Shown: in pieces, positions 30,101-39,268 of the stretch | Layout: the number at the start of each line of letters is the position of its first letter | Numbering within the stretch: position 1 is the first letter of the stretch | Assembly: GCA_947471745.1 (NCBI GenBank) | Contig: CANJKZ010000011.1 | Span: forward strand, 558,001-622,000 | DNA from: Closterium sp. Naga37s-1 | Lineage: Eukaryota > Streptophyta > Zygnematophyceae > Desmidiales > Closteriaceae | Direction: 5' to 3' | Length of the DNA stretch: 64,000 nucleotides | The notes under the pieces: model-generated | The model's database searches: none | Told to the model about the DNA's origin: nothing | What the model saw: only the letters and a program-made list of their open reading frames with translations | Translations under genes and position numbers: made by a program

Positions 30101-32175
30101 CCCCCAGACTCCGCAACCCCAGGCTCCGCACCCCCAGACTCCGCAACCCCAGGCTCCGCACCCCCAGGCTCCGCACCCCCAGGCTCCGCACGCTCAGGCT
30201 CAGCACCCTCAGGCTCAGTACCCCTAGCAGGACGAGAGTCGACAGCTACCTCGACAGGCTCAACCGGGTCTACCTGGGACACACCTGAGGGAGCGGCACC
30301 CTGAGGGGGGAGGGGGTCTACCACAGCAGCACCTGGCGCAAGGAAGAGAGGCGGGGGGGGAAGCGGGGCAGTGCGGTAGGGGAAGAGGCGGTAGTAGGGG
30401 ACGGACTCGTCGAAAGTGACGTCCTGAGAAGGCAGGACACAGCGCGAGGTGGGGTGGTAAAACTGCCAACCAGACGCGTCCGGGACAAAGCCAAGGAAGA
30501 CACAAGGAACAGCGCGGGAGGAGAGCTTGTCCGCGGACGTATCGCGAACAAAGGCTCGAGATCCCCAGACCCGAAAGCGTGACGCATCGCCAACCTCTCC
30601 TGTCCAACGCAGTGTCGGCGAAGTCTCCGGAACGGAGACACGGGGCCAGAGGTTGAGCTGATGCGCAGCGTATCGGACTGCAAACGGCCACAGAAAGTGG
30701 GGGGCAGCCGCATGGATCAAGGAGGTACGAGCGACCTCCATGACCAGGCCAATGCGGCGCTCAGCAACCCCATTCTGCTGTGGAGAGGCCGGAAGCGTGA
30801 ACGACTGGCGGATGCCGTGCTCCGCACAGTAGGCTGCCAAGAGGTCGGAGGAGAACTCACCACCTCTGTCAGAGTGCAAGCGCAGGACAGGAAAGTCCGA
30901 GTGGAAACGCTCGCTGAGCTGGAGACGAGAAACGCTGATCCAAGGGATCAAAACATCAGGGACCTCACCCTTGGTGCGCAAGGGGAAGACCGTGGTGTAG
31001 CGCGAGTAGTCGTCAACAACTATCAGGAAGTACCTCTCCTGACCCTGACCACGGATGCGGGCTGGGCCCCACACGTCCATGTGGAGCGTCTGCAAGGGAG
31101 CAGTCGTCGGGGGAAACGAGGAGGAGTGAGGAGCGGCGCGCTGCCGCCCCTCGACACAGGGAAGACAGGGAGGAGCAGGCGAGGGTGGGAGGGGAGGGAG
31201 AACCCTGGGAAGACCAGAGACAAGGTACCGTTTGTGCATGGCACGAAGGCGCTGCATGGACGGGTGACCAAGTCGGTGGTGCCAGAGGACGGTCTCGTGC
31301 GCCAGAGAGCGACACGAGCAGGGGGCCGACAGCTGACCTGACGCAGACGCAGACGCAGCTACCTGAGGGGACTCAGTGGTCAGTGTGTACAGGTCCGACC
31401 CCGGCTGCCGAGTGAAGGTAGCCAGGTGACGGCCCGTCCGAGCACACGTGCAGTGTGTCACGCGCTCGTAGGCAGGGGTGAACTGGTGAACACCCCCGTC
31501 CTGGAGCGCACAACCCGCCACCAAGTTCGTAGAGAACGAGGGGATGTGGAGACCTGACAGTGTGCCCGGCGGGACCGCAGGACAAGGAAGGACAGTGGAG
31601 GAGGTCGCAATGACCGGACCCCCAGAGGGGTCAGCGAGGGAGACAGCAACTGGCCGAGCAAGCGGCTCAAGGGCAGTGCGGTCACGAAAGAAACAGCGAG
31701 AAGCACCTGAGTCCAGAGTGAAGGTGTGCAGTGCCTCAGTCGACTCAGTACCAGGGGGCGCAGACTCACTAGCACCTAGAGCAGCAGCCTCACCAGCACC
31801 TGGGGTAGCAGACACGCGAGTACCGGGAGTGGTAGCCTCACCAGCACCTAGGGCAACAGACGCACTAGCACCTAGAGCGGCAGCCTCACTCACAGGACAC
31901 GGCAGCTGCACCTGTCCACTACCAGAAGCTCCCGAACGACGCACTCCAGAGCGACTACCACTACGGCCACCCCGACAGCCCCAACTGGCGTACCACTCAC
32001 GAAGCTGCTGGGGCGAAAGAGGACATGGCAGCTGCACCTGTCCACTACCAGAAGCTCCCGACCGACCCACTCCAGAGCGACTACCACTACGGCCACCCCG
32101 ACAGCCCCAACTAGCGTACCACGCACGAAGCTGCTGGGGCGTGAGGGACTCACGCGCACGGCCCTGGAGCTGCAT
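27106..32175 (-). CDS. Pol polyprotein of element E: Gag remnant - protease - integrase - linker - RT - RNase H
   Basis: The frame is open from a TGA at 32305-32307, but the first ATG is at 32173-32175, giving 1689 residues; a TTG at 32299-32301 would add 42 Cys/Tyr-rich residues and is an unlikely start. Residues about 9-94 are a twice-repeated 43-residue unit containing PQQLR(A/E)WYASWG. Protease has LDSGASRCFF with Asp 155. Integrase has the HHCC zinc site (LWHHRLGH..CLPC) and catalytic Asp 367, Asp 436 and Glu 472, a D-X35-E spacing. A Gly/Ala linker of several hundred residues with GAEPG repeats and two more LREW motifs follows. RT has SLDFSTAFL and YVDD at 1363-1366. RNase H has GHSDASW, CEAEIY and YVDNKAA. 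All catalytic residues are present, so the enzymes are probably functional. Confidence 0.92.
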   Translation of the reverse strand: MQLQGRARESLTPQQLRAWYASWGCRGGRSGSRSGVGRSGASGSGQVQLPCPLSPQQLREWYASWGCRGGRSGSRSGVRRSGASGSGQVQLPCPVSEAAALGASASVALGAGEATTPGTRVSATPGAGEAAALGASESAPPGTESTEALHTFTLDSGASRCFFRDRTALEPLARPVAVSLADPSGGPVIATSSTVLPCPAVPPGTLSGLHIPSFSTNLVAGCALQDGGVHQFTPAYERVTHCTCARTGRHLATFTRQPGSDLYTLTTESPQVAASASASGQLSAPCSCRSLAHETVLWHHRLGHPSMQRLRAMHKRYLVSGLPRVLPPLPPSPAPPCLPCVEGRQRAAPHSSSFPPTTAPLQTLHMDVWGPARIRGQGQERYFLIVVDDYSRYTTVFPLRTKGEVPDVLIPWISVSRLQLSERFHSDFPVLRLHSDRGGEFSSDLLAAYCAEHGIRQSFTLPASPQQNGVAERRIGLVMEVARTSLIHAAAPHFLWPFAVRYAAHQLNLWPRVSVPETSPTLRWTGEVGDASRFRVWGSRAFVRDTSADKLSSRAVPCVFLGFVPDASGWQFYHPTSRCVLPSQDVTFDESVPYYRLFPYRTAPLPPPPLFLAPGAAVVDPLPPQGAAPSGVSQVDPVEPVEVAVDSRPARGTEPEGAEPERAEPGGAEPGGAEPGVAESGGAEPGVAESGGAEPGGAEPAGAESGGAESGGTEPGSATPGGALSSQQLREWYLQYCSLRRGASGAKSTAGAGASASPPRRELPSPQRLREWYARRCSLRSGAPSVADPAAGGSAAGGASGAAGGAAGAGAAGAADTAGGAAGAGGTAGAAGAAGGAAGAGAAGAAGAAASSGGAAGAADSGVGAAAGAEDPGVGAAAGAADPGVGVAAGAADPGVGAAAGAEDPRGGAAAGAEDPGAGVSAGSGDAARPRPYFVPLFQQVLGQPPPPCPPPSLECPPSVQSQSQLPSASPLPGPSPYTGPTGGLTERREPESRPASPESRRASPVRAAHTGRRVPRQRPPAVPGTHQMALRPSTAPQRVPLPAPPASSLPALADPESDSLRAASPTVTRLLATVVTDPSFESTAASALVAELVDFAATCRLDYAASLVAESESVCPPSVGGECALGTDVLKDRQEEFECFAAALPHLVSMLVAPEGDPDAPDIPTPRSYAEAIEGPYSSQWQTAMDAEMASWKSTGTFVDEVPPPGANIVSGMWIFRVKRPPGSPPVFKARYVARGFSQREGVDFFQTFSPTPKMTTLRVLLHVAAQRDYELHSLDFSTAFLQGSLHEEIWLRRPPGFTGSFPPGTQWSLRRPVYGLRQAPREWHDTLRTTLAALGFAPSTADPSLFLRTDTSLPPFYILVYVDDLVFATADTAALAHVKSELQKRHTCTDLGELTSYLSLRITRDRARRTITLTQSHMAQQVLQRFRFTYSSPQPTPLPTGHSLSALPSDESVEPSGPYPELVGCLMYLMTCTRPDLAYPLSILARYVAPGRHRKEHMDAAKRVLHYLCSTSGMGLVLGGRDRVVLTGHSDASWADDQATQRSSQGYTFSLGSGSVSWRSTRSSSVLSSTCEAEIYATAMAAQELRWLTYLLTDLGERPRSPPVLYVDNKAAIALCEEHRLEHRTKHIALRYFLARELQQRGQLRLRYVATRANTADVFTKALQPCDHQRFCTVLGLVPTGPHLLTS
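31894..32151 (-). repeat. 129-bp tandem duplication in the Gag remnant of element E
   Basis: Two 129-bp copies (about 31894-32022 and 32023-32151) each encode 43 residues with the LREW motif and GASGSGQVQLPCP. They differ at only a few bases and keep the frame. Confidence 0.85.
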
Positions 32176-32307
32176 CTGGCCACGCCAGAAGCAGCAGTAG
32201 TAGCAGTAGCGGCAGTAACAGCAGTAACAGCAGGAGCAGTAGCAGTGGGAGTAGAAAAGGCAGTAGCAGCAGTAGCAGCGGTAGCAGTGCTGGCAGGGCA
32301 ATGCTCA

Positions 32308-33518
32308 CCAGTGGTCGGCGCGGCAGGCGCAAGACGGTGGCGACAGCGGGGCCGCTACAACTGCAGGGCGGGGCCGGGCCGCAGCAGGGAGCTCCGCGGC
32401 AGCTGCTGCACGGCGAGGCCGGGCCGCGACGGCAGCTGCTCCAGGTGCCAGGGGCGGCTGCTGCAGTGGCGGCTGCTCCAGGGGCCAGGGGCGGCTGCTG
32501 CAGCGGTGGTTGCTCCAGGGGCCAGGGGCGGGTGCTGCAGGGGCGGCTGCTCCAGGGGCGAGGGGCGGCTCCTGCAGTGGTGGCTGCTCCAGTGGCCAGG
32601 GGCGGCTGCTGCAGGGGCGGCTGCTCCAGAGGCCAGGCGCGGATTAGGTCAGGGCGACGCGGCGAGCAGGGCGACGCGGCGGGCAGGTGGCGACGCCGCG
32701 GGCAGGGCGACGTGGCGGGAAGGTGACGACGCCGCGGGCAGGGCGACGCGGCGAGCAGGTGACAACGCCGCGAGCAGGGCGACGCGGCGGGCAGGGCGAC
32801 GCGGCGAGCAGGTGACGACGCCGCGAGCAGGGCGACGCCGCGAGCAGGTGGCGACGCCGCGGGCAGGGCGACGCGGCGAGCAGGTGACGACGCCGCGGGC
32901 AGGCGACGACGCCGCGGGCAGGCGCCGACGCCGCGGGCAGGCGACGACGTCGCGGGCAGGGGCTACGTCGCGGGCAGGCGACGACGCCGCAGGCAGGCGA
33001 CGACGCCGCGGGCAGGCGACGACGCCGCGGGCAGGCGACGACGCCGCGGGCAGGGGCTACGTCGCGGGCAGGTGACGACGCCGCGGGCAGGCGGCGACGC
33101 CGCGGGCAGGGCGACGCGGCGGGCGGCGAGAGCCTGCAGGGGCGGCGCGCGGTCGGGCAGAGGCTGCGCGCGGGCCTGACGAGTCTGCAGGGGCGGCTCT
33201 CGGGCCTGACGGGCCTGCAGAGGCGGCTCGGGGGGGGCCTGACGGGTCTGCAGAGGCGGCTCGGGGGCTTGACGGACCTGCAGGGGCGGCTCGAGGGCGC
33301 ACGAGAGCGCTCGAGGGCGCACGAGGGCGCACGAGGGCGCACGAGGGCGCACGAGGGCGCACGAGGGCGCACGAGGGCGCTCGAGGGCGCACGAGGGCGC
33401 ACGAAGGCGCACTAGCAGAGAAAGGCGCACGAGGGCGCACGTAAGGTAGGGCGCACGAGGGCGCTTCTAGCGGAATAGTGGGCCCATAGTAGAAAGCGGT
33501 CCTAGGTAGCAACCTAGG
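32308..33518 (-). repeat. Leader of element E with two minisatellites
   Basis: On the plus strand, (GCGACGACGCCGCGGGCAG)-like units fill about 32640-33120 and GAGGGCGCAC(G/T) units fill about 33290-33410. A third block near 32440-32640 is built from GGCTGCTCCAGGGGCCAGGG. No gene is seen; the long Arg/Pro frames here are composition artefacts. Confidence 0.8.
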
Positions 33519-33530
33519 CTCGTGATACCA
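33519..33530 (-). promoter_or_regulatory. Primer-binding site of element E
   Basis: Minus-strand TGGTATCACGAG abuts the 5' LTR. It matches the initiator-Met complement with an extra C (TGGTATCA-C-GAGC). Confidence 0.7.
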
Positions 33531-33666
33531 TGTTAGAATCTAGAATAGAACGAGAATGAATGAAACTAGGTAGGAGGGGGATACAAGTAGGAAACCCTAA
33601 CAAAGCTGTACCCCCTAAGGCTAAACCCACTATAGCCTACACAATATGAACATATAATGTTTGACA
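33531..33666 (-). repeat. 5' LTR of element E
   Basis: 136 bp, identical to the other LTR; followed by the TSD AACTC at 33667-33671 and then resumed element C sequence to about 33720. Confidence 0.9.
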
Positions 33667-33720
33667 AACTCTGCATGTGAACGGGCCTTGTGGCCTTTGC
33701 TTGTGCTCGGAATATGTGGA

Positions 33721-34874
33721 ACAACCGCACACATATGGTGAAGGCGACTCACGTGTGTGCCAGCTGCGGAAATCCCTCTACGGGATCAAGCATGCGCCCA
33801 GGCTCTAGCAGCAGTACCTGCACAACATTCTCCTCGAAATAGGCTTCAAGAAACTGCCCCATGATCCCGGAATGTACCGCCGAGATTTCTGTGGCAACTA
33901 CATCCTACCCACGGTCTACGTTGACAATTTACTCTACACCGCTGCTTGAACTATTCGAGAAGAACTTGGCGGGGCGCGTTGACATCACCTTGAACCATGA
34001 CGTGAAGCAGTTTCTTGGGCGCAACATCTCTTACGTGCCATAAGCCATTCACCTCTCAGCAGCCAAGTACGCAGAAGAACTTGGCAAACGCTTCAACATC
34101 GCCCCTGCACCGCTTTCTACTCCTTATCGCACTCCCGGACCGAACCATAAGCCCGACAACGAAGCCCTGTCCCCCGATGGACTTCAGACTTACTAGCAGC
34201 AGCTCGGTTGCCCACTCTTTGCCTCTGTTGCCTGCAGGCCCGATCTCTCGTACATCGCGAGCTAAATGGCTCAGTACTCCCGCAAACCGACGGCTGAGAA
34301 TCTTCTAAATCTTCAGCGCGCTCTGTAGTTCTTCATCTCCACGCCCAACATCGAAATTTGCAACTCAACAGTGGCAACCCCGTCCCTCAATCTCACTGGC
34401 TACGTGGACGCCGATCATGCTGCTGATCCCGACAATCGACGGTCCTGAATGGGGTTCCTGTTCCGACTCGAGCCTACAGGGCCCATCTCCTGGAATTCGT
34501 AGAAGCAGGAACCGATTGCCCTGTCATCGGCAGAAGCCGAATTCATCGCCGCGACAGCAGCAGTTCGCGAGAGGCTTTATCCACATGAGCTCCTGCAAGA
34601 GGCGAGAATCCTAGCTTCGCCCACTTTTCGCCTGCACTGCGACAACCAGAGCGCAATCAGGATCGCGAACAAGCCAGGATTCGTCAACCGCACCAAGCAA
34701 ATTGCGCTGCGGTACTTCTTCGTCAAGGACGGTTGACTTGACCTACGGTACTGCCCGACGGGTGACATGGCAGCCGAATTCCTCACAAAGCGACTGCCAC
34801 GTCAGCAGTACCAGCACTGCTCCGAACATAACGGGGTAGTCAAGCGGGTCAAGACCTGCTATGCCAAGGAGTGA
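33721..34874 (+). pseudogene. Family-II copia M, right fragment: RT C-terminus and RNase H
   Basis: Decayed copia RT reads CQLRKSLYGIKHAPRL, with YVDN in place of YVDD near 33918, and continues to RNase H with YVDADHAADPDNRRS, ALSSAEAEF, LHCDNQSAIRIA and CPTGDMAAEFLTKRL. Several stops and frame changes are present, including TAG at 33809. It aligns in order with element H RT-RNase H (46587-48708), so it is the same family. The end GVVKRVKTCYAKE is followed by a G-rich polypurine tract and an LTR start. Confidence 0.8.
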
Positions 34875-34880
34875 AGGGGG

Positions 34881-35279
34881 GTGTTACGAATATTAAATTA
34901 TGAGAAGGAACTGTGCACTCCTGACAGTAGCAAATGGGTCACGGCAACGAGTATGAAGACGAAGAGGCGGAATGGCGCGAAGAGTAGCGTACGTTTGGGA
35001 AGCATCTGGACCCACAGGGCAGACAGCATCAGGCAGGTAGTAGTGGCAAGGATTCTGCCAGAACAGTTAGTAACCGTCTGGAGTCGCACGGTTGGATTTC
35101 GCTGCAATAAGGGAATGTAGCTCTTGGAGTACATGGCTAGCTAGTTCGTTTCGTATTCCCCTGTACTCTTATTTATATGATTGTATTTGCATGTTTCATT
35201 CATCTCAGTCATGTTATATTCACACTGATCTGAGGTCAAGGGCCCACCACTACCAAACATTCTCTTCGAACCTTCCTGG
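34881..35279 (+). repeat. 3' LTR of element M, left part (interrupted by H)
   Basis: It starts TGTTACGAATATT after GAAGGGGGG. The LTR appears to continue at 49139 after H and end ..AAAGTAACA at 49185. No 5' LTR copy is present to confirm the boundaries. A 79-codon frame at 34881-35120 is judged non-coding. Confidence 0.6.
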
Positions 35280-35719
35280 TGTTGGAAACAAGTAACTTAA
35301 ATGCTTCTGAAGTATCGAAGTGTCGACACGAAACGGAGCGGACTACAGCGAAGAAACACTCGAGTCAACAAAAGCAACCGCTGGAGGTTACGCGAAGGTA
35401 AAGGTCGCTGACCTTTGACTTGACGAAAAGTACAGTGCGACAGCAAGGACACATAACTGACTCGTTACTGAGCAGTTACCCGAGTCGGCACTGTATCGAA
35501 CCGCAACAGCAAAAACAGTTAAAGTAGAACCTTTCATATTTCTTTGTAATCATATAAAAGCCTTGTATGTCTTTGTTATGACCAACTTATCTTGTTCTCA
35601 CACACTAGTACAAGGTGGTTCAGCAACTCTGATATTACAACGCTTCCGCAAATACAACATCTCTACTTCAACCTCGATCTTAGCCTTGAAAGATCCTAAG
35701 GGCCTTTCTCAGCCCAACA
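35280..35719 (+). repeat. 5' LTR of element H
   Basis: TGTTGGAAACAAGTAAC.. to ..CTCAGCCCAACA. The downstream TGGCAAGGCAACAC is not a primer-binding site I recognise. Confidence 0.88.
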
Positions 35720-38700
35720 TGGCAAGGCAACACAGAAGGAGAGGAGCTCCTCTAACGGATCCCTCGGCACTACTCCTACTCCACCTCCAGCCTCTGGCCT
35801 ACAGACAGAGGAAGGCACAGCAACAAGACCAGCTGCGGGGTCGACCGAAACTCCCGGGAACCCAAGCAGCAAGCTTCGACCGAAGTATGATGGAGAAATT
35901 CTTCTCCTTTATGTCCTTCTACGAGCAACACCAGCAAGCAGCTCCTGCACAATCAAACAACAGCGACACCAACAACAGAGCAACACCGATGAGCCTTGAC
36001 GGTTCCTCTTATGCGCGCGGAAATCAGCAGCAACCCACCTTTGCTCCGTAGGAGCCTCAACGTGGCTCCATCAGCTTCGCGCCACAACCACAGTCTTCAC
36101 CTGGACAAGAGAAGACATTGGACGCACTTCAAGTTCAATCACAATTCGCACACGTGTTAAAACTGCAAACGTCAACGCTCTTCGACGGAAATGACTTCTA
36201 TACCTGGTCATTCGAGTTCGAGCTGATGATGGAGGGCGCGCAGATTCCCGGATTCTTCGACGGGTCCCTGCCATATCCAGCACATGGGACACAGTAATGA
36301 CAAACAGCAGTACACGTATCAGTCGCTGATGGCGTACACAATACTTCTTTGAAATTTAACGCCAAACGAACAGCGGAACATTCGGTCTTATCGAGGATAC
36401 GGCAACTCAGCCGAGCTGGCATACGACCACCTGAAGAACCTATATCAAGCAACAGACAGTGTTAACCAAAGCCGTCTCATGGCACAGCTGACAACAGTGG
36501 AAATGAAACCCGACGAAAAGGGAATGGCGTATATCAGCCGTTGTCGTGGACTGCGCGACAGACTCCTTCGATGCGGAGGAGCAATATCCGAAGAAGCCTT
36601 CGTAACACTCATCATTGCCGGCCTCGGTCCTCATTGGCGCTCCACTCGAGCACTTCTTCGAGCTCATGGGAAGATATCCGAAGCAGCACTCTGCGCCGAA
36701 ATTCACGCTGAACAACAGGATATGGATCTGCACGAGGAAAGACACAAGAAGAAAGCGTCAGCACCAGAATTCGCGTTCCACACTCAACGACGCTACAACA
36801 ACAACAGCAATCGACAAAACAACCGTCAGACTCAACACTATGTTCCTCGCGTTTTGTCACATCTGCAAGACGTCTGGACATCCTCGCACACACTGCCCGA
36901 ATTAGCAGCAGTCGACAACGCCGCAACGTCAACTTCGACCTTCAAGCAGTCAAGTAGCTTCTACGCAGGCGCATCCCACCAGTCAAGTGTAGTCTTCAAC
37001 ATCTTCAACGACAAAACCCACAAGGAACAAGAAACATCGTGAGCTGCATGACAAGAACAACAGACTCCTGCATCACCGGATCACCACCCCACTACTCACC
37101 AGAAGAACAGCTCGATGAGAGGACTCCTCGCCGCGAATCACTGGAGCCCAACCCGACATATGCAGCCATCGCCCAGAGCGAGCCGTCCGAACAAGACACC
37201 TGGTTCTTGGACAGTTGCTGCGGACAACACATGTGCACCTCGGGTCGCTTCGTTCAATAAGAACATCAACTTCAGCGCGAAGTTGTCATCACCGTGGCCA
37301 ACAACTAGAATCTGCACACACGACGACAAGGGATAGTACAACTTCAGTCTCGAGAAACAAGCGTCATCTTACAAATGTCCAAAGTCTTAATTGCATAAGG
37401 ACTCGGCTACAACTTACTCAACATCAGTCAACTGATGGTGAAGGGTATCCATCTCGAAGCAGACAGAACCATTCAGGAGTTCAAATTATTCCACGGAAAA
37501 GGCGGACTTTACATCGACAAAGCAGTCTTAAAAAACGTCTTCGTTCTTAACTTCGTCCCGGACCAAGGTACCGCCGACAGCGACACCATCGTCAACTTCA
37601 CTTCTTGGACACATCCACCGGACCTCGATCCCGACTTCAGTCCCGGAGGATTTTGGTATTCACATACCATACCTGAAGCAGAAAGGACAAGGGCATTAGC
37701 GACAATCCGACAAGAAGAAACAACACCAACAGCAGCGGAGACAGCATTGGCAGCGGAAGCAATACTTACGGCACCAATCGCTGGTTCTTCAACGGCACCG
37801 TTCTCACCGACGACACCCCACCGACTCCTGTGCAGCAGTTAACTCCCACTCCACGCGAAGTTCACAGAAGCGCCAACTTCACCGCCGCCTTTTACTCCAA
37901 CTCCGACCTGTACAGGCACTCACCAGGACATCGTGCGAGCGAATCACAGTGGCACGAAAGACTGGGACATCCAAGCAACACGACATTAAATAATACGATC
38001 AAGGCAGCAGTACTCGACAAAAATTCACTCCTTCTACCCGACGGCAGAGAACTCCAACGAGTTCGAGGCACATGCTTTACGTGCCCCGAAGCTGACTTAC
38101 CTCATCAACCATTTGTCCCTCACCACAATCCAAGCGCGCCAGCCTACGCACCACTCGAGAAAGTATACAGCGACATCCTGTATACTCGCGAACAAGGACA
38201 AGGAGCATACAATTACGTGATTACTTTCATCGATGCCGCCATCCTTTACGTCTGGCATCTTAATCTCCTAAGTCGCGACATGGCCTTCAAAGCCTTTGTC
38301 GCCTGGCTACCTGTGGCAGAACGAGAATCAGGAGCAAAGCTGAAAAGCTTCCAGTCAGACGAAGGTTCCGGCAGTACCTCGCAGAACGAGGCATCAAGCG
38401 ACTCATCTCGCTTCCCTACGCCCATCAACAGCAAGGCGTGGCAGAACGGATGAACAGAACTCTCCAGAACACTATGCGCAAACTGTTGCGTGGCATGCGA
38501 CTGCCCAGCCACCAGTGGCCTGAGGCGATGGACCATGCTGTCATGCTGCACAACTTGCTCTCGTCATCATCGCTCCCGAATAACGCATCACCGCACCTGC
38601 TGTAGATAGGAAAATTGGGCAACACAAAAATGTTACGAGTTTTCGGGTGCATGGTACAGTACCGACCGCACACTGCGAGAGCTGGACGATTTTCTCAACG

Positions 38701-39060
38701 AGCACAGTGGGGACTACACCTGGGCATTGAAAAACATTACAACGCACGGAAGATTTTCGACGTCCACTCGAAGGAAACAGTAGCAGCACGTGATGTTATC
38801 TTCTACGAGCGACTCACACTTCAAACATACCTGGACAACCTGGCAGCAAATCGAGACCTCACAGGCGGCTTCCGTGGCAACCGAGCCTTCGCTTCAGCAG
38901 CAGACGAAGCTGACTGGGATGAGCAGAACGTGGACGGAGCTTCGGAAGAAGCCGGACCTCTCCCGTATTGCTCCGTGCCCATCCCGATGGATGACGAAAA
39001 CCCTCGCGAAAGTGTCAATGCCGAAACCTACTTCGACTTCGCCGACACCAGTTACGTTAC
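35720..39060 (+). pseudogene. Gag-protease-integrase of element H, frameshifted, interrupted by F
   Basis: Gag begins near the LTR edge (MARQHRRRGAPL) and stops at TAG 36049-36051. A UBN2-like part (AYISRCRGLRDRLLRCGGAI) lies at 36479-37042. A canonical CCHC knuckle, CHICKTSGHPRTHC, is in another frame near 36855. Protease has TWFLDSCCGQHM (about 37195), with DSC for D(S/T)G. Pre-integrase and integrase (WHERLGHPSNTTL..CFTCPEA; VYSDILY; FQSDEGS) lie at 37830-38453, and the integrase C-terminus (KMLRVFGCMVQYRPHTARA) at 38615-39060 ends at the F insertion point. Confidence 0.82.
39056..39060. repeat. Target-site duplication of element F (GTTAC)
   Basis: GTTAC at 39056-39060 equals GTTAC at 46587-46591. 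Confidence 0.9.
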
Positions 39061-39186
39061 TGTCAAACATTAATAACATAGCCTGTTTAGGCTGTAGTGG
39101 GGTAGACACTATGGGGTACAGTTTGTTAGGGTTTCCTATATGTACCCAACTCATTTCCTAGTAATCCATTCCTCAATTCTTTCACA
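39061..39186 (+). repeat. 5' LTR of element F
   Basis: TGTCAAACATTAATAAC.. to ..AATTCTTTCACA; primer-binding site TGGTATAGAGC at 39187-39197. Confidence 0.92.
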
Positions 39187-39197
39187 TGGTATAGAGC

Positions 39198-39231
39198 TAG
39201 TTCGATTTTTTTTCCTAAGGGCCCACCACTA

Positions 39232-39268
<37 letters not shown>

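Larger units (their letters stand above)
26741..33666 (-). mobile_element. Copia element E (family I), very young, intact pol but no Gag N-terminal domain
   Basis: Identical 136-bp LTRs (26741-26876 and 33531-33666), a perfect 5-bp TSD and one unbroken 1689-codon frame mark E as the most recent insertion here. Read on the minus strand it has LTR, primer-binding site, minisatellite leader, a short Gag remnant, protease, integrase, linker, RT and RNase H, polypurine tract and LTR. The UBN2-like Gag domain and Gly-rich region found in B, F and G are absent, so particle assembly probably used Gag from another copy. Confidence 0.9.
17702..33720 (+). mobile_element. Copia element C (family I), interrupted by D and E, gag-PR-IN deleted
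   Basis: C occupies 17702-21044, 26617-26740 and 33667-about 33720. It keeps a 5' LTR, primer-binding site and short leader, then joins straight to the integrase-RT linker, so Gag, protease and integrase are all gone. RT and RNase H follow in decayed form. D and E sit in its 3' region, as shown by their target-site duplications and by resumption of the conserved 3' sequence after each. The end of its 3' UTR and its 3' LTR are lost at the junction with M. Confidence 0.8.

Noticed and set aside
32176-32301. Upstream extension of the element E polyprotein by 42 Cys/Tyr-rich residues
   Set aside because: The putative start is TTG, and the residues come from a GCTGCTACTGC-type repeat. The first ATG is at 32173-32175.
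34881-35134. Short frames after element M
   Set aside because: They fall within the probable M 3' LTR and show no domain.
39238-39265. Poly(A) tract as a LINE/SINE or processed-gene tail
   Set aside because: It lies inside the leader of element F, bounded by the LTR and array; no retroposed body or target duplication is attached.
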